From: CAZJKO01 sp964546995
GTDB taxonomy: Bacteria > Bacillota_I > Bacilli_A > RF39 > UBA660
Reading direction: 5' to 3'
Assembly (NCBI GenBank): GCA_964546995.1
Contig: CAZJKO010000008.1
Location: 1-31,270 of the forward strand
DNA length: 31,270 nucleotides
The position numbers were made by a program, and so were the translations under genes. Under the pieces are notes generated by a model. That model saw only the letters and a program-made list of their open reading frames with translations, was not told where the DNA came from and made no database searches. This document shows, one piece after another, positions 14,090-20,898 of the stretch; position 1 is the stretch's first letter; every line of letters starts with the position of its first letter.

Positions 14090-14975
14090 AATGTTAAGGA
14101 GAAGTATTCGCGATGCATTTAAAAGTGTATTCAGAAATTTCAGTCTTTCCCTAGCTTCTATTTCTTGTATTACAATTACGTTAATCATTGTAGCGGTATC
14201 GATGATGGCGAGTGTGAATGTGGAAAATTTCACCAATGTCATAGAAAAAGATGTTACGATGGTAGTATTTTTAAATAATGAAGTAGAAGCCGAAGAAATA
14301 AGTAAAATAGAAGAACAAATAAAAAGTATTGAAAATGTAGATACCTACGTGTTTAAAAGTAAAACAAAAGTCAAAGAAGAAATGCAAGCAACATCAGAAG
14401 TCTTTGACAGCATCATGAAAGATTGGAAAGAAGAAGAAAGTCCGTTAAAAGATACGTTTCAAGTAAAAGTAAAAGATGTAGAACAAATCAAAAAAACAGC
14501 CGATGAAATTAAGGCAATTGAAAAAGTAGATTTAGTTCGCTACGGTGAAGGAATGGTTGAACAGATGATTAGTGCGTTCAAAGCCATTGAAAAAGTATCC
14601 TATGGAATTGTCATTGCTTTGATAATTGTTACAGTATTCTTGATTATGAATACCATTAAATTGACTATTTTCTCAAGGAAAAGAGAAATTTCCATTATGC
14701 GTTTAGTTGGAGCAAGCAACTTTACCATTAAAACGCCCTTTATCGTAGAAGGAATGGTTTTAGGTTTAATTGGAGCGATTGTCCCAATGTTGTTAGTCGT
14801 ATTTGGTTACTTTGCTTTCTATCAACATTTTCATGGATACTTATTTTCACAATTAATTCAATTAGTAAAACCAGAACCCTTTATTTATGAAATTAGTATA
14901 GCAGTAGCCGTAATAGGAATGCTTGTCGGTATGATTGGTAGTGCAACGGCAGTAAGAAAGTATTTAAAAGTTTAA
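14076..14975 (+). CDS. ftsX: Cell-division permease FtsX
   Basis: The 299-aa protein has the FtsX layout: a short cytoplasmic N-terminus (RMLRRSIRDAFKSVFRN), helix 1 (about 24-46), an extracellular domain (about 47-170) that begins with the VVFLNNEV strand, and three further helices (about 173-195, 220-245, 268-293) with the RREISIMRLVGAS coupling segment between them. FtsX carries the FtsE ATP signal across the membrane to the coiled coil of a hydrolase. It has no transport role. AAAGGA inside ftsE serves as ribosome binding site. The stop is four bases before the start of the hydrolase gene. Confidence 0.94.
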   Translation: MKLFRMLRRSIRDAFKSVFRNFSLSLASISCITITLIIVAVSMMASVNVENFTNVIEKDVTMVVFLNNEVEAEEISKIEEQIKSIENVDTYVFKSKTKVKEEMQATSEVFDSIMKDWKEEESPLKDTFQVKVKDVEQIKKTADEIKAIEKVDLVRYGEGMVEQMISAFKAIEKVSYGIVIALIIVTVFLIMNTIKLTIFSRKREISIMRLVGASNFTIKTPFIVEGMVLGLIGAIVPMLLVVFGYFAFYQHFHGYLFSQLIQLVKPEPFIYEISIAVAVIGMLVGMIGSATAVRKYLKV

Positions 14976-14979
14976 CAAC

Positions 14980-16182
14980 GTGAAACCATTAAAAAAATTA
15001 ACTTCTATCATATTGATTGGAACAATTTCCTTTTTTGCACTACCGAGTTCTGCAAAAGCAGAAACATTAGGAGATTATCAAAATAAACTGTATCAATATG
15101 AACAAGAAGTAAAAAATGCCAAAGACGCGATCAGTAAAAACCAACAAGAAATAAAAAGTATTGAAAATCAAATAGCGAGCATCAAAAGCGAACTTAAAGC
15201 AATGGCACAAAAAATCGATGAAATGCAAGAAGAAATCAAACGCTACGATCAAGAAATTAAAGAAAAAAGTTTAGAGACAAAGCAATTATTTCAATATTTA
15301 CAAATTGCAAGTGGCGAAAATGTCTACTTAGAATACGCCTTTGGCGCAGAAAACATTACCGATTTAATCTATCGTATGTCCATTGTAGAACAATTGACAG
15401 AATACAATCAAAAGACAATTCAGAAATTAGAGCAAATGATTGAAGAAAACAAACAACGAGAAAAAGAATTGAATAAAAAACAAAAAGAAATGAACACCAA
15501 ACAACAAAATTTGATTGCAAAATCAAAAAGTATTGGTGAACATAACATAACATTAGGAGAATCAGCGGTATCTAGCGAAGCACAAGTAAAAATATATAAA
15601 GATATTGTCAATCGCTATGTTCAAGCAGGATGTAAAACAAATGATGTCATAGGAGTTGATTGTGCAAGAGCAGTAAGTGCCAGTGGTTTTTATCGCCCGA
15701 TCACAAGAGGATATACAACGAGTGAATTTGGGTATCGTTGGGGAACACTGCACCAAGGATTAGATGTATCGAATAGCGATCCATACAACACAAAAATTTA
15801 TCCTGTGGCAGATGGTGTCATTACCTCAAAATATATCGATGAATACGGAGCCTTACAATTAGGAATTGAACATTACTACAACGGAAAATATTATACATCA
15901 CTATATTACCACATGAGTCAATATGCTCCAGGATTATATGTAGGAAAACATGTAACAGTAAACGACTACATTGGTTACATGGGTATGACAGGATGGGCAA
16001 CAGGACCTCACCTACATTTAGAACTAGCCGACTGTAGAGTTTTCAATGCCTATGACCAAAACTGTAGTACTTGGTCTAAATATGTAAATTACTTATGGCA
16101 AAAATATTACAATGGTTCAAAAGGACCACGCGATTTAATCTATTTCCCATCAGAAGGAGTATGGTTTAACGGTCGTGTATAA
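14980..16182 (+). CDS. Secreted coiled-coil M23 peptidase, likely FtsEX-activated
   Basis: GTG 14980 opens a 400-aa protein with a signal peptide (KKL, hydrophobic core, A-K-A|E at about residue 27). Residues ~30-200 form a long coiled coil like the FtsX-binding arm of PcsB, CwlO and EnvC. Residues ~245-385 are an M23 (LytM) zinc endopeptidase with all ligands present: H258-x3-D262 in H-Q-G-L-D, and H344-L-H346 in G-P-H-L-H. It should therefore cut peptidoglycan itself, unlike EnvC, which activates amidases. Cysteine pairs flank the catalytic domain and may form disulfides. No clear ribosome binding site precedes the GTG, so translation may depend on coupling to ftsX four bases upstream. Confidence 0.92.
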   Translation: MKPLKKLTSIILIGTISFFALPSSAKAETLGDYQNKLYQYEQEVKNAKDAISKNQQEIKSIENQIASIKSELKAMAQKIDEMQEEIKRYDQEIKEKSLETKQLFQYLQIASGENVYLEYAFGAENITDLIYRMSIVEQLTEYNQKTIQKLEQMIEENKQREKELNKKQKEMNTKQQNLIAKSKSIGEHNITLGESAVSSEAQVKIYKDIVNRYVQAGCKTNDVIGVDCARAVSASGFYRPITRGYTTSEFGYRWGTLHQGLDVSNSDPYNTKIYPVADGVITSKYIDEYGALQLGIEHYYNGKYYTSLYYHMSQYAPGLYVGKHVTVNDYIGYMGMTGWATGPHLHLELADCRVFNAYDQNCSTWSKYVNYLWQKYYNGSKGPRDLIYFPSEGVWFNGRV

Positions 16183-16184
16183 TG

Positions 16185-16210
16185 AAGGATAGTATCAAAA
16201 CTATCCTTTT
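16185..16210 (+). terminator. Rho-independent terminator of the ftsEX-M23 operon
   Basis: AAGGATAGT/ACTATCCTT is a perfect 9-bp stem with a 6-base loop, ending in TTTT. It starts three bases after the stop at 16182. Confidence 0.85.
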
Positions 16211-16214
16211 ATAA

Positions 16215-16243
16215 TGGACAAAACAAACAAAATGTGGTAGAAT
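16215..16243 (+). promoter_or_regulatory. Promoter of the metallopeptidase/mTERF-like operon
   Basis: TGGACA (16215-16220), a 17-base spacer and TAGAAT (16238-16243) make a good sigma-A promoter, starting just after the upstream terminator. Confidence 0.6.
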
Positions 16244-16246
16244 AAG

Positions 16247-16259
16247 CCCCGAAAAGGGG
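16247..16259 (+). promoter_or_regulatory. Hairpin that can mask the Shine-Dalgarno
   Basis: CCCC-GAAAA-GGGG folds on itself. The GGGG arm is the core of the only Shine-Dalgarno (AAGGGGAA) for the gene at 16269. The stem is four G-C pairs in an otherwise AT-rich leader, so it may lower or tune translation of the operon. Confidence 0.45.
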
Positions 16260-16268
16260 AATAATGTG

Positions 16269-17345
16269 ATGGAACAAGAAAAAAGAAAAGAATTAAATCG
16301 ATATTTAAATGAACTATTTATCTATTTAGAACAACAAGATTCACTTTTACTAAGACAAATCCGTTACATAGGTTGGTTGAATGAAAAATTTAGAAAAACC
16401 ATTCAAGACAAAATAACGGATCAACAAATAGAAAAAAACCATTTAACCTCGGAAGAAGTGTATCGAATGGCAAGAGATATTATAAATGAAATCAATCCAG
16501 AGTATTTAAAAGAGTATGATACATTATTGGAAAGTGGTCGATTGGATTTTGACTATGAACAAGAAACAGCCGATAGCTTTATGCAAATTACAAGAAATGG
16601 TAATGAGATGACGAAACAAATCAATATAAGAAGAGAGTTTAATTATAACGATGTTGTAATACTCATTCATGAATTTATCCACTATATCAATCGCAAAAAT
16701 AAGTTTTCGAATGTCCGTTACTATTTATCAGAATTTCTTTCCATTTACTTTGAATTATATGCTACCGATTATTTACTGAACCGAGGCATAAACAGTAAAG
16801 AAATAAGTCTTTTTAAGCGCTTACATAATAGCTATCAATTATCCAAAAGAATATATGTGTATGAAGTAGTAATGTTAGCGTATGAAAAATTTGGTGAAAT
16901 TGATGAAAATTCTTTGTCTTTACTCCAAAAAAACTATGTTAACATTGATGAACATTCATGGGAAGAGGTCTGTAATACGACCTATACAAATTTAAAAAGA
17001 GTAGAGCAGGCCAACCAATATAGTTTAGAAGAAAATCCGAAAGAATTAGGTGAATTACTAGCATGTGATTGCTATTCCTATGATTATAGATATGTATTAG
17101 GGACCATTTTAGCATTCTATGCAAGGAAATATGTCAAATTAGAAGATGTCGTTTACCTCAACGATCATATCAACGAATATAGCGATAGAAGTATCCATCA
17201 AATTTGTTCAGGAATGGGAATTGATCTAAACGATGAAGAGTTAGAGGATAAAGCGTTAAAAGCAATTGAAGAAAAGATCGAAGAGTACAATGCGTATATA
17301 GAAAAACCCAAAGTATTAATAAAAGAAAATGGAGGAAAAGCATGA
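16269..17345 (+). CDS. Putative HExxH zinc metallopeptidase of unknown family
   Basis: The 358-aa product has no signal peptide or membrane helix, so it is cytoplasmic. It is largely helical. An H-E-F-I-H motif (residues 134-138) sits in a hydrophobic helix, VVILIHEFIHYIN. About 20 residues on, SEFLSIYFELYATDYLL offers glutamates for a third zinc ligand, as in gluzincins such as M3 oligopeptidases. Length and the rest do not match a family I can name. It begins an operon whose next gene starts in an ATGA overlap. GTG 16266 is an alternative start. The G-rich ribosome binding site is inside a small hairpin. Peptidase activity is inferred from the motif only. Confidence 0.75.
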   Translation: MEQEKRKELNRYLNELFIYLEQQDSLLLRQIRYIGWLNEKFRKTIQDKITDQQIEKNHLTSEEVYRMARDIINEINPEYLKEYDTLLESGRLDFDYEQETADSFMQITRNGNEMTKQINIRREFNYNDVVILIHEFIHYINRKNKFSNVRYYLSEFLSIYFELYATDYLLNRGINSKEISLFKRLHNSYQLSKRIYVYEVVMLAYEKFGEIDENSLSLLQKNYVNIDEHSWEEVCNTTYTNLKRVEQANQYSLEENPKELGELLACDCYSYDYRYVLGTILAFYARKYVKLEDVVYLNDHINEYSDRSIHQICSGMGIDLNDEELEDKALKAIEEKIEEYNAYIEKPKVLIKENGGKA

Positions 17346-18274
17346 ATTTAGTAATAGAATACTTAGTAGAATTTGGTTATCCAAAAGACCAAGCAGAATG
17401 GCTAATAAAGCAGCGTCCCATACGAGACTACCAAGAGCAAACTTTGTTAAAGAAATGCAAAGAAAACAATGAATTTTTGCTAACGTTAGGCTATCCAAAA
17501 GATAAAATTATCAGAATGACGAAAAAAGTACCAGCTTTATATGCGTTAAATAAAGAAAATATTAACCAAAAAGTGGATGATTTAATGGCGTTAGGATATA
17601 CCAAAGAAGAAGTCATTAAAATAACGCAAGCATCCCCAAGCTTGTACAATTATATAATTGAAACAATTAAGCAAAAGATCGATGATTTAATCGCGCTAGG
17701 ATATACCAAAGAAGAAGTCATTAAAATGACCAAAGCATTACCAAACTTATATTGTTGTAGCATCGAAAATATTAAACAGAAGATTGATGATTTGATTGCG
17801 TTAGGTTACACCAAAGAAGAAGTGATCAAAATGACCAAATCATTACCTGCTATATATAGCTTCACGATAGAAAATATCAAACAAAAAATGGAAAGTTTAA
17901 TGGCGTTAGGGTACACCAAAGAAGAAGTCATTAAAATGACCAAAATGTTCCCGTGCTTATATAGTTGCAGTATCGAAACAGTAAAACGGAAAGTGGAGTA
18001 TTTAAATGAAATTGGCATAGGCTGTATGATACCCGTAAGTCCCAATATTTTAATAATAAGTGTGGAACTACTTTATGCTCGATATGAATATTTAAATGAC
18101 CTGGGTTATGAAATAACAAAAGAGAATTATCAAAGACTATTTTATAACAATAAAGTATTTAAAAGACAGTTTAAGATCGAAAAAAAAGATTTACTAGAAA
18201 AATACCCGTATAAGGAAAGGGTGAACAAAACAAATGACGATGATCGAAGTTTTACTAAAGTTAAATCTTACTGA
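17342..18274 (+). CDS. mTERF-like repeat protein (310 aa)
   Basis: The protein is mostly tandem 35-residue repeats. Four near-identical units start at residues 81, 116, 151 and 186, with weaker units before (8, 46) and after (221, 251). The consensus is L-I-A-L-G-Y-T-K-E-E-V-I-K-M-T-K, x-x-P-x-L-Y, x4, then I-E-x-I-K-Q-K-I-D-D. The order LG-x-T-x-E-E-V-x-K, P-x-L-Y and K-I-D-x-L matches the mTERF motif of mitochondrial and plastid nucleic-acid-binding proteins, which stack into a superhelix. Bacterial members have no established role that I know of. The lysine-rich concave side would suit DNA or RNA binding (inference). The overlap with neighbours is 4 bp upstream and 41 bp downstream. The C-terminus is basic and probably disordered. 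Confidence 0.82.
   Translation: MNLVIEYLVEFGYPKDQAEWLIKQRPIRDYQEQTLLKKCKENNEFLLTLGYPKDKIIRMTKKVPALYALNKENINQKVDDLMALGYTKEEVIKITQASPSLYNYIIETIKQKIDDLIALGYTKEEVIKMTKALPNLYCCSIENIKQKIDDLIALGYTKEEVIKMTKSLPAIYSFTIENIKQKMESLMALGYTKEEVIKMTKMFPCLYSCSIETVKRKVEYLNEIGIGCMIPVSPNILIISVELLYARYEYLNDLGYEITKENYQRLFYNNKVFKRQFKIEKKDLLEKYPYKERVNKTNDDDRSFTKVKSY
17582..18001 (+). repeat. Four tandem 105-bp coding repeats
   Basis: Units begin at 17582, 17687, 17792 and 17897, each opening with a TTA/ATC-type codon run for L-x-A-L-G-Y and containing 'accaaagaagaagt'. Similarity is high at the DNA level as well as the protein level, so the array expanded recently or is kept uniform by recombination. Copy number may vary between strains. 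Confidence 0.85.
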
Positions 18275-18629
18275 AAACGATATTCTAGGAATAAAAGAAT
18301 GGATCGATGATTCTGCCGTTCATGACTTAGAAGAAACGATCCAAATACTAAAGCAAATTGGTTGTGATGAAGACAAAATTAAAAATATAATTATCGGAAA
18401 CCCATTAATATTAAATCGAAGTGCGAATGATATCCAAAAACTAATTACATGTTTAACGGATTATGGTTTTCAAGATTTAAATCTCTTATTTGATTCTTAT
18501 CCAAGTATGCTAAATAAAGATGCTTTCGAAATAGAAGATTACATTGAAGAAAAGAGGAAAAACAAAGAAGAATTAGAAGATATTATAGATAGGATAGACA
18601 GTAATCCAGCAATCGTTGATGAAATATAA
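18234..18629 (+). CDS. Second, short mTERF-like protein (131 aa)
   Basis: The start lies inside the end of the preceding gene (41-bp overlap), after AAGGAAAGGGTG. Two or three degenerate helical repeats are visible: LEETIQILKQIGCDEDKI-x3-I-x-x-N-P-L-I-L, then IQKLITCLTDYGFQD...Y-P-S-M-L, and a charged tail ending near NPAIVDEI. The G-x-x-E/D-x-x-I, P-x-x-L spacing is the mTERF signature again. Unlike its neighbour it is acidic (many D and E), so it may bind the basic repeat protein or another protein rather than nucleic acid (inference). ATG 18240 is an alternative start. It probably ends the operon. Confidence 0.75.
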   Translation: MTMIEVLLKLNLTENDILGIKEWIDDSAVHDLEETIQILKQIGCDEDKIKNIIIGNPLILNRSANDIQKLITCLTDYGFQDLNLLFDSYPSMLNKDAFEIEDYIEEKRKNKEELEDIIDRIDSNPAIVDEI

Positions 18630-18693
18630 AAAGTATGTATAAATCAAAGGATAAAAAAGAAATAAATATAAATAAAAACATAGAATTGCTTCC

Positions 18694-18722
18694 TTGTTTT
18701 GTTTGAAAAGAAGTGTTAGAAT
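18694..18722 (+). promoter_or_regulatory. uvrB promoter
   Basis: TTGTTT (18694-18699), a 17-base spacer and TAGAAT (18717-18722). I see no LexA-like GAAC-N4-GTTC dyad here. AAAGGAGGG precedes the ATG at 18761. Confidence 0.5.
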
Positions 18723-18760
18723 AGATTAGAAATTGACATGCAGGATTAAAGGAGGGCAAA

Positions 18761-20710
18761 ATGTTTAAATTAGTATCAAAATATAAGCCATCGGGAGATC
18801 AACCAGAAGCCATTCATCAATTGGTAAAAGGAATTAACGAAGGAAAAAAAGAACAAGTATTGTTAGGGGCGACAGGAACAGGTAAGACATTTACGATTGC
18901 CAATGTTATCCAAGAAGTAAACAAGCCAACTTTAATTTTAGCCCACAATAAAACGTTAGCGGGACAACTTTATAGCGAGTTTAAGGAACTGTTTCCCGAT
19001 AATAGAGTAGAGTATTTTGTTTCATACTACGACTATTATCAACCGGAAGCCTATGTTCCCAGTACGGATACATACATCGAAAAAGATTCTTCAATCAACG
19101 ACGAAATTGATGAGTTGCGTCATTCCGCAACGAGTGCCCTACTCTCTAGAAAAGATGTCATCGTCGTCGCGAGCGTTTCCTGTATTTATGGTATTGGAGA
19201 AGTAGACGAATATCGAAATAAAATGCTAACGCTAAATGTAGGAGAGCAAATCGAGCGAAATACTGTTTTAGCAAAATTAGTAGAAATGCTCTATGAGAGA
19301 AATGACTTTGATTTTAAACGTGGTACTTTTCGGGTAAGAGGAGATGTTCTAGAAATTATTCCAACCTATCAAAGAACAACAGGCTATAGAATCGAATTCT
19401 TTGGGGATGAAATCGATCGTATTAGTGAAATTGATACCTTGACAGGAGCGATATTAACCAACAAAAAAACAGTAAGTCTTTTTCCAGCAAGTCATTTCGT
19501 AACAAGTGATGATAAGTTAAAAGTAGCAGTAAAACGAATTAAAGAAGAATTAAAAGAACGCCTTACAAAACTAAAAGAAGAAAACAAATTGTTGGAAGCT
19601 CAACGATTAGAGCAAAGAACAAATTATGATCTTGAAATGTTAGAAGAGACAGGTTTTTGTCATGGAATCGAAAATTACTCAAGACATATGGCGGGAAGAG
19701 CGGAAGGAGAGACCCCAACGACTTTAATTGACTTCTTTGAAGGAGATTTTCTTTTAGTGGTCGATGAGTCTCATGTAACTTTACCACAAGTAAGAGGAAT
19801 GTATAATGGGGATAGAGCCCGTAAAATGAATTTAGTAGATTATGGGTTTCGTTTGCCAAGTGCCCTTGATAATCGACCATTACAGTTCTCTGAATTTGAA
19901 AAAAAGATAAAACAGGCAATCTATGTATCGGCAACACCGGGCGACTATGAGTTAGAAAAAACCAACCACGAATATGTAGAACAAATCATTAGACCAACGG
20001 GACTATTAGATCCAACCGTAGAAATTAGAAGGAGCGAAGGACAAATTGATGACTTGTATGGCGAAATAAAAGAGAGAATAAAAAGAGGTGAACGTACGCT
20101 AGTAACGACGCTTACCATTCGCATGGCAGAAGAATTAACGAATTATCTAAAAGACTTAGATATCAAAGTAGCGTATCTTCATACAGAAGTAAAAACCTTA
20201 GAACGTCTTCAAATCATCCACGATTTAAGAATAGGCAAATATGATGTTGTAGTAGGAATCAACTTATTAAGAGAAGGAATCGATATTCCAGAAGTATCCT
20301 TAATTGCCATACTAGATGCAGATAAAGAAGGATTCTTAAGAAGTCATCGAAGTTTAATTCAAACGATTGGTCGTTGTGCAAGAAATGCCGAAGGACACGT
20401 CATTATGTATGCAGATAAAATAACGGATAGTATGCAAATGGCTATCGATGAAACAGCAAGACGTAGGGCCATTCAAGAAGAATATAATCGCATTCATAAC
20501 ATCACTCCAACGACAATCAAGAAAGACATTCATGAAGTCGTAAGCAACATAGATGAGACAAAGAAGGAAAAGAAAACAAAAGTAAGCAAAAAAGAACAAC
20601 AAAAGATAGTGGAAAAAATAGAACAAGAAATGAAAGAAGCAGCCAAGAATTTAGACTTCGAACGAGCGATGGAATTAAGAGATATCTTGTTTGAAATGAA
20701 GAGCGAATAA
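18761..20710 (+). CDS. uvrB: Excinuclease ABC subunit B
   Basis: UvrB is the damage-verifying helicase-like subunit of nucleotide excision repair. It is loaded by UvrA and recruits UvrC. The 649-aa protein shows the Q-type start YKPSGDQPEAI, Walker A LLGATGTGKTFT, the beta-hairpin region SYYDYYQPEAYVP, Walker B VVDESH, helicase motifs ISATPG and LREGIDIPEVSLI, IQTIGRCARN, and a C-terminal UVR domain (EQEMKEAAKNLDFERAMELRD) that contacts UvrC. The length is normal. A strong AAAGGAGGG ribosome binding site fixes the start. uvrA follows after 188 bases with its own promoters, so the two are not a tight operon. Confidence 0.97.
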   Translation: MFKLVSKYKPSGDQPEAIHQLVKGINEGKKEQVLLGATGTGKTFTIANVIQEVNKPTLILAHNKTLAGQLYSEFKELFPDNRVEYFVSYYDYYQPEAYVPSTDTYIEKDSSINDEIDELRHSATSALLSRKDVIVVASVSCIYGIGEVDEYRNKMLTLNVGEQIERNTVLAKLVEMLYERNDFDFKRGTFRVRGDVLEIIPTYQRTTGYRIEFFGDEIDRISEIDTLTGAILTNKKTVSLFPASHFVTSDDKLKVAVKRIKEELKERLTKLKEENKLLEAQRLEQRTNYDLEMLEETGFCHGIENYSRHMAGRAEGETPTTLIDFFEGDFLLVVDESHVTLPQVRGMYNGDRARKMNLVDYGFRLPSALDNRPLQFSEFEKKIKQAIYVSATPGDYELEKTNHEYVEQIIRPTGLLDPTVEIRRSEGQIDDLYGEIKERIKRGERTLVTTLTIRMAEELTNYLKDLDIKVAYLHTEVKTLERLQIIHDLRIGKYDVVVGINLLREGIDIPEVSLIAILDADKEGFLRSHRSLIQTIGRCARNAEGHVIMYADKITDSMQMAIDETARRRAIQEEYNRIHNITPTTIKKDIHEVVSNIDETKKEKKTKVSKKEQQKIVEKIEQEMKEAAKNLDFERAMELRDILFEMKSE

Positions 20711-20751
20711 AAAGAAAAGAGGTAAAAGATTATGTCTTTTTCTTTACAAAA
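20711..20751 (+). terminator. Possible weak terminator after uvrB
   Basis: AAAGAAAAGA (20711-20720) pairs with TCTTTTTCTTT (20735-20745) with one bulge, around a 14-base loop. All pairs but two are A-T, so termination would be weak. Confidence 0.35.
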
Positions 20752-20766
20752 AAATAGACTTAAGCA

Positions 20767-20795
20767 TTGACAAACAAGCGTTCGTTATATATACT
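20767..20795 (+). promoter_or_regulatory. uvrA promoter P1 containing a LexA-like SOS box
   Basis: TTGACA (20767-20772), 17 bases and TATACT (20790-20795) form a near-consensus promoter. Inside the spacer, CAAACAAGCGTTCG (20771-20784) matches the Gram-positive LexA/DinR box CGAAC-N4-GTTCG at all but one of its ten fixed bases. LexA bound here would block RNA polymerase, so uvrA is probably SOS-induced. Confidence 0.72.
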
Positions 20796-20872
20796 ATAAA
20801 CGTTATGGGTAGATTATATCCAAAAGAATAGAAAGAAAGGAAGTATTTCTCACACAATGATAGAAAATGTGT

Positions 20873-20878
20873 TATAAT
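20873..20878 (+). promoter_or_regulatory. Second -10 box near uvrA
   Basis: TATAAT lies 20 bases before the ATG. ACACA (20852-20856) and TGTGT (20868-20872) form a small dyad over the area just upstream. This could give basal uvrA expression independent of the SOS promoter. Confidence 0.4.
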
Positions 20879-20898
20879 ACAGGCTAGGTGATGAAGAA

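Noticed and set aside
17582..18001. CRISPR array
   Set aside because: The 105-bp units are contiguous coding repeats without spacers, in one open frame with protein-level periodicity of 35 residues.
19563..19937. Minus-strand 124-aa frame inside uvrB
   Set aside because: It is fully antisense to conserved UvrB sequence and has no ribosome binding site or recognisable product.
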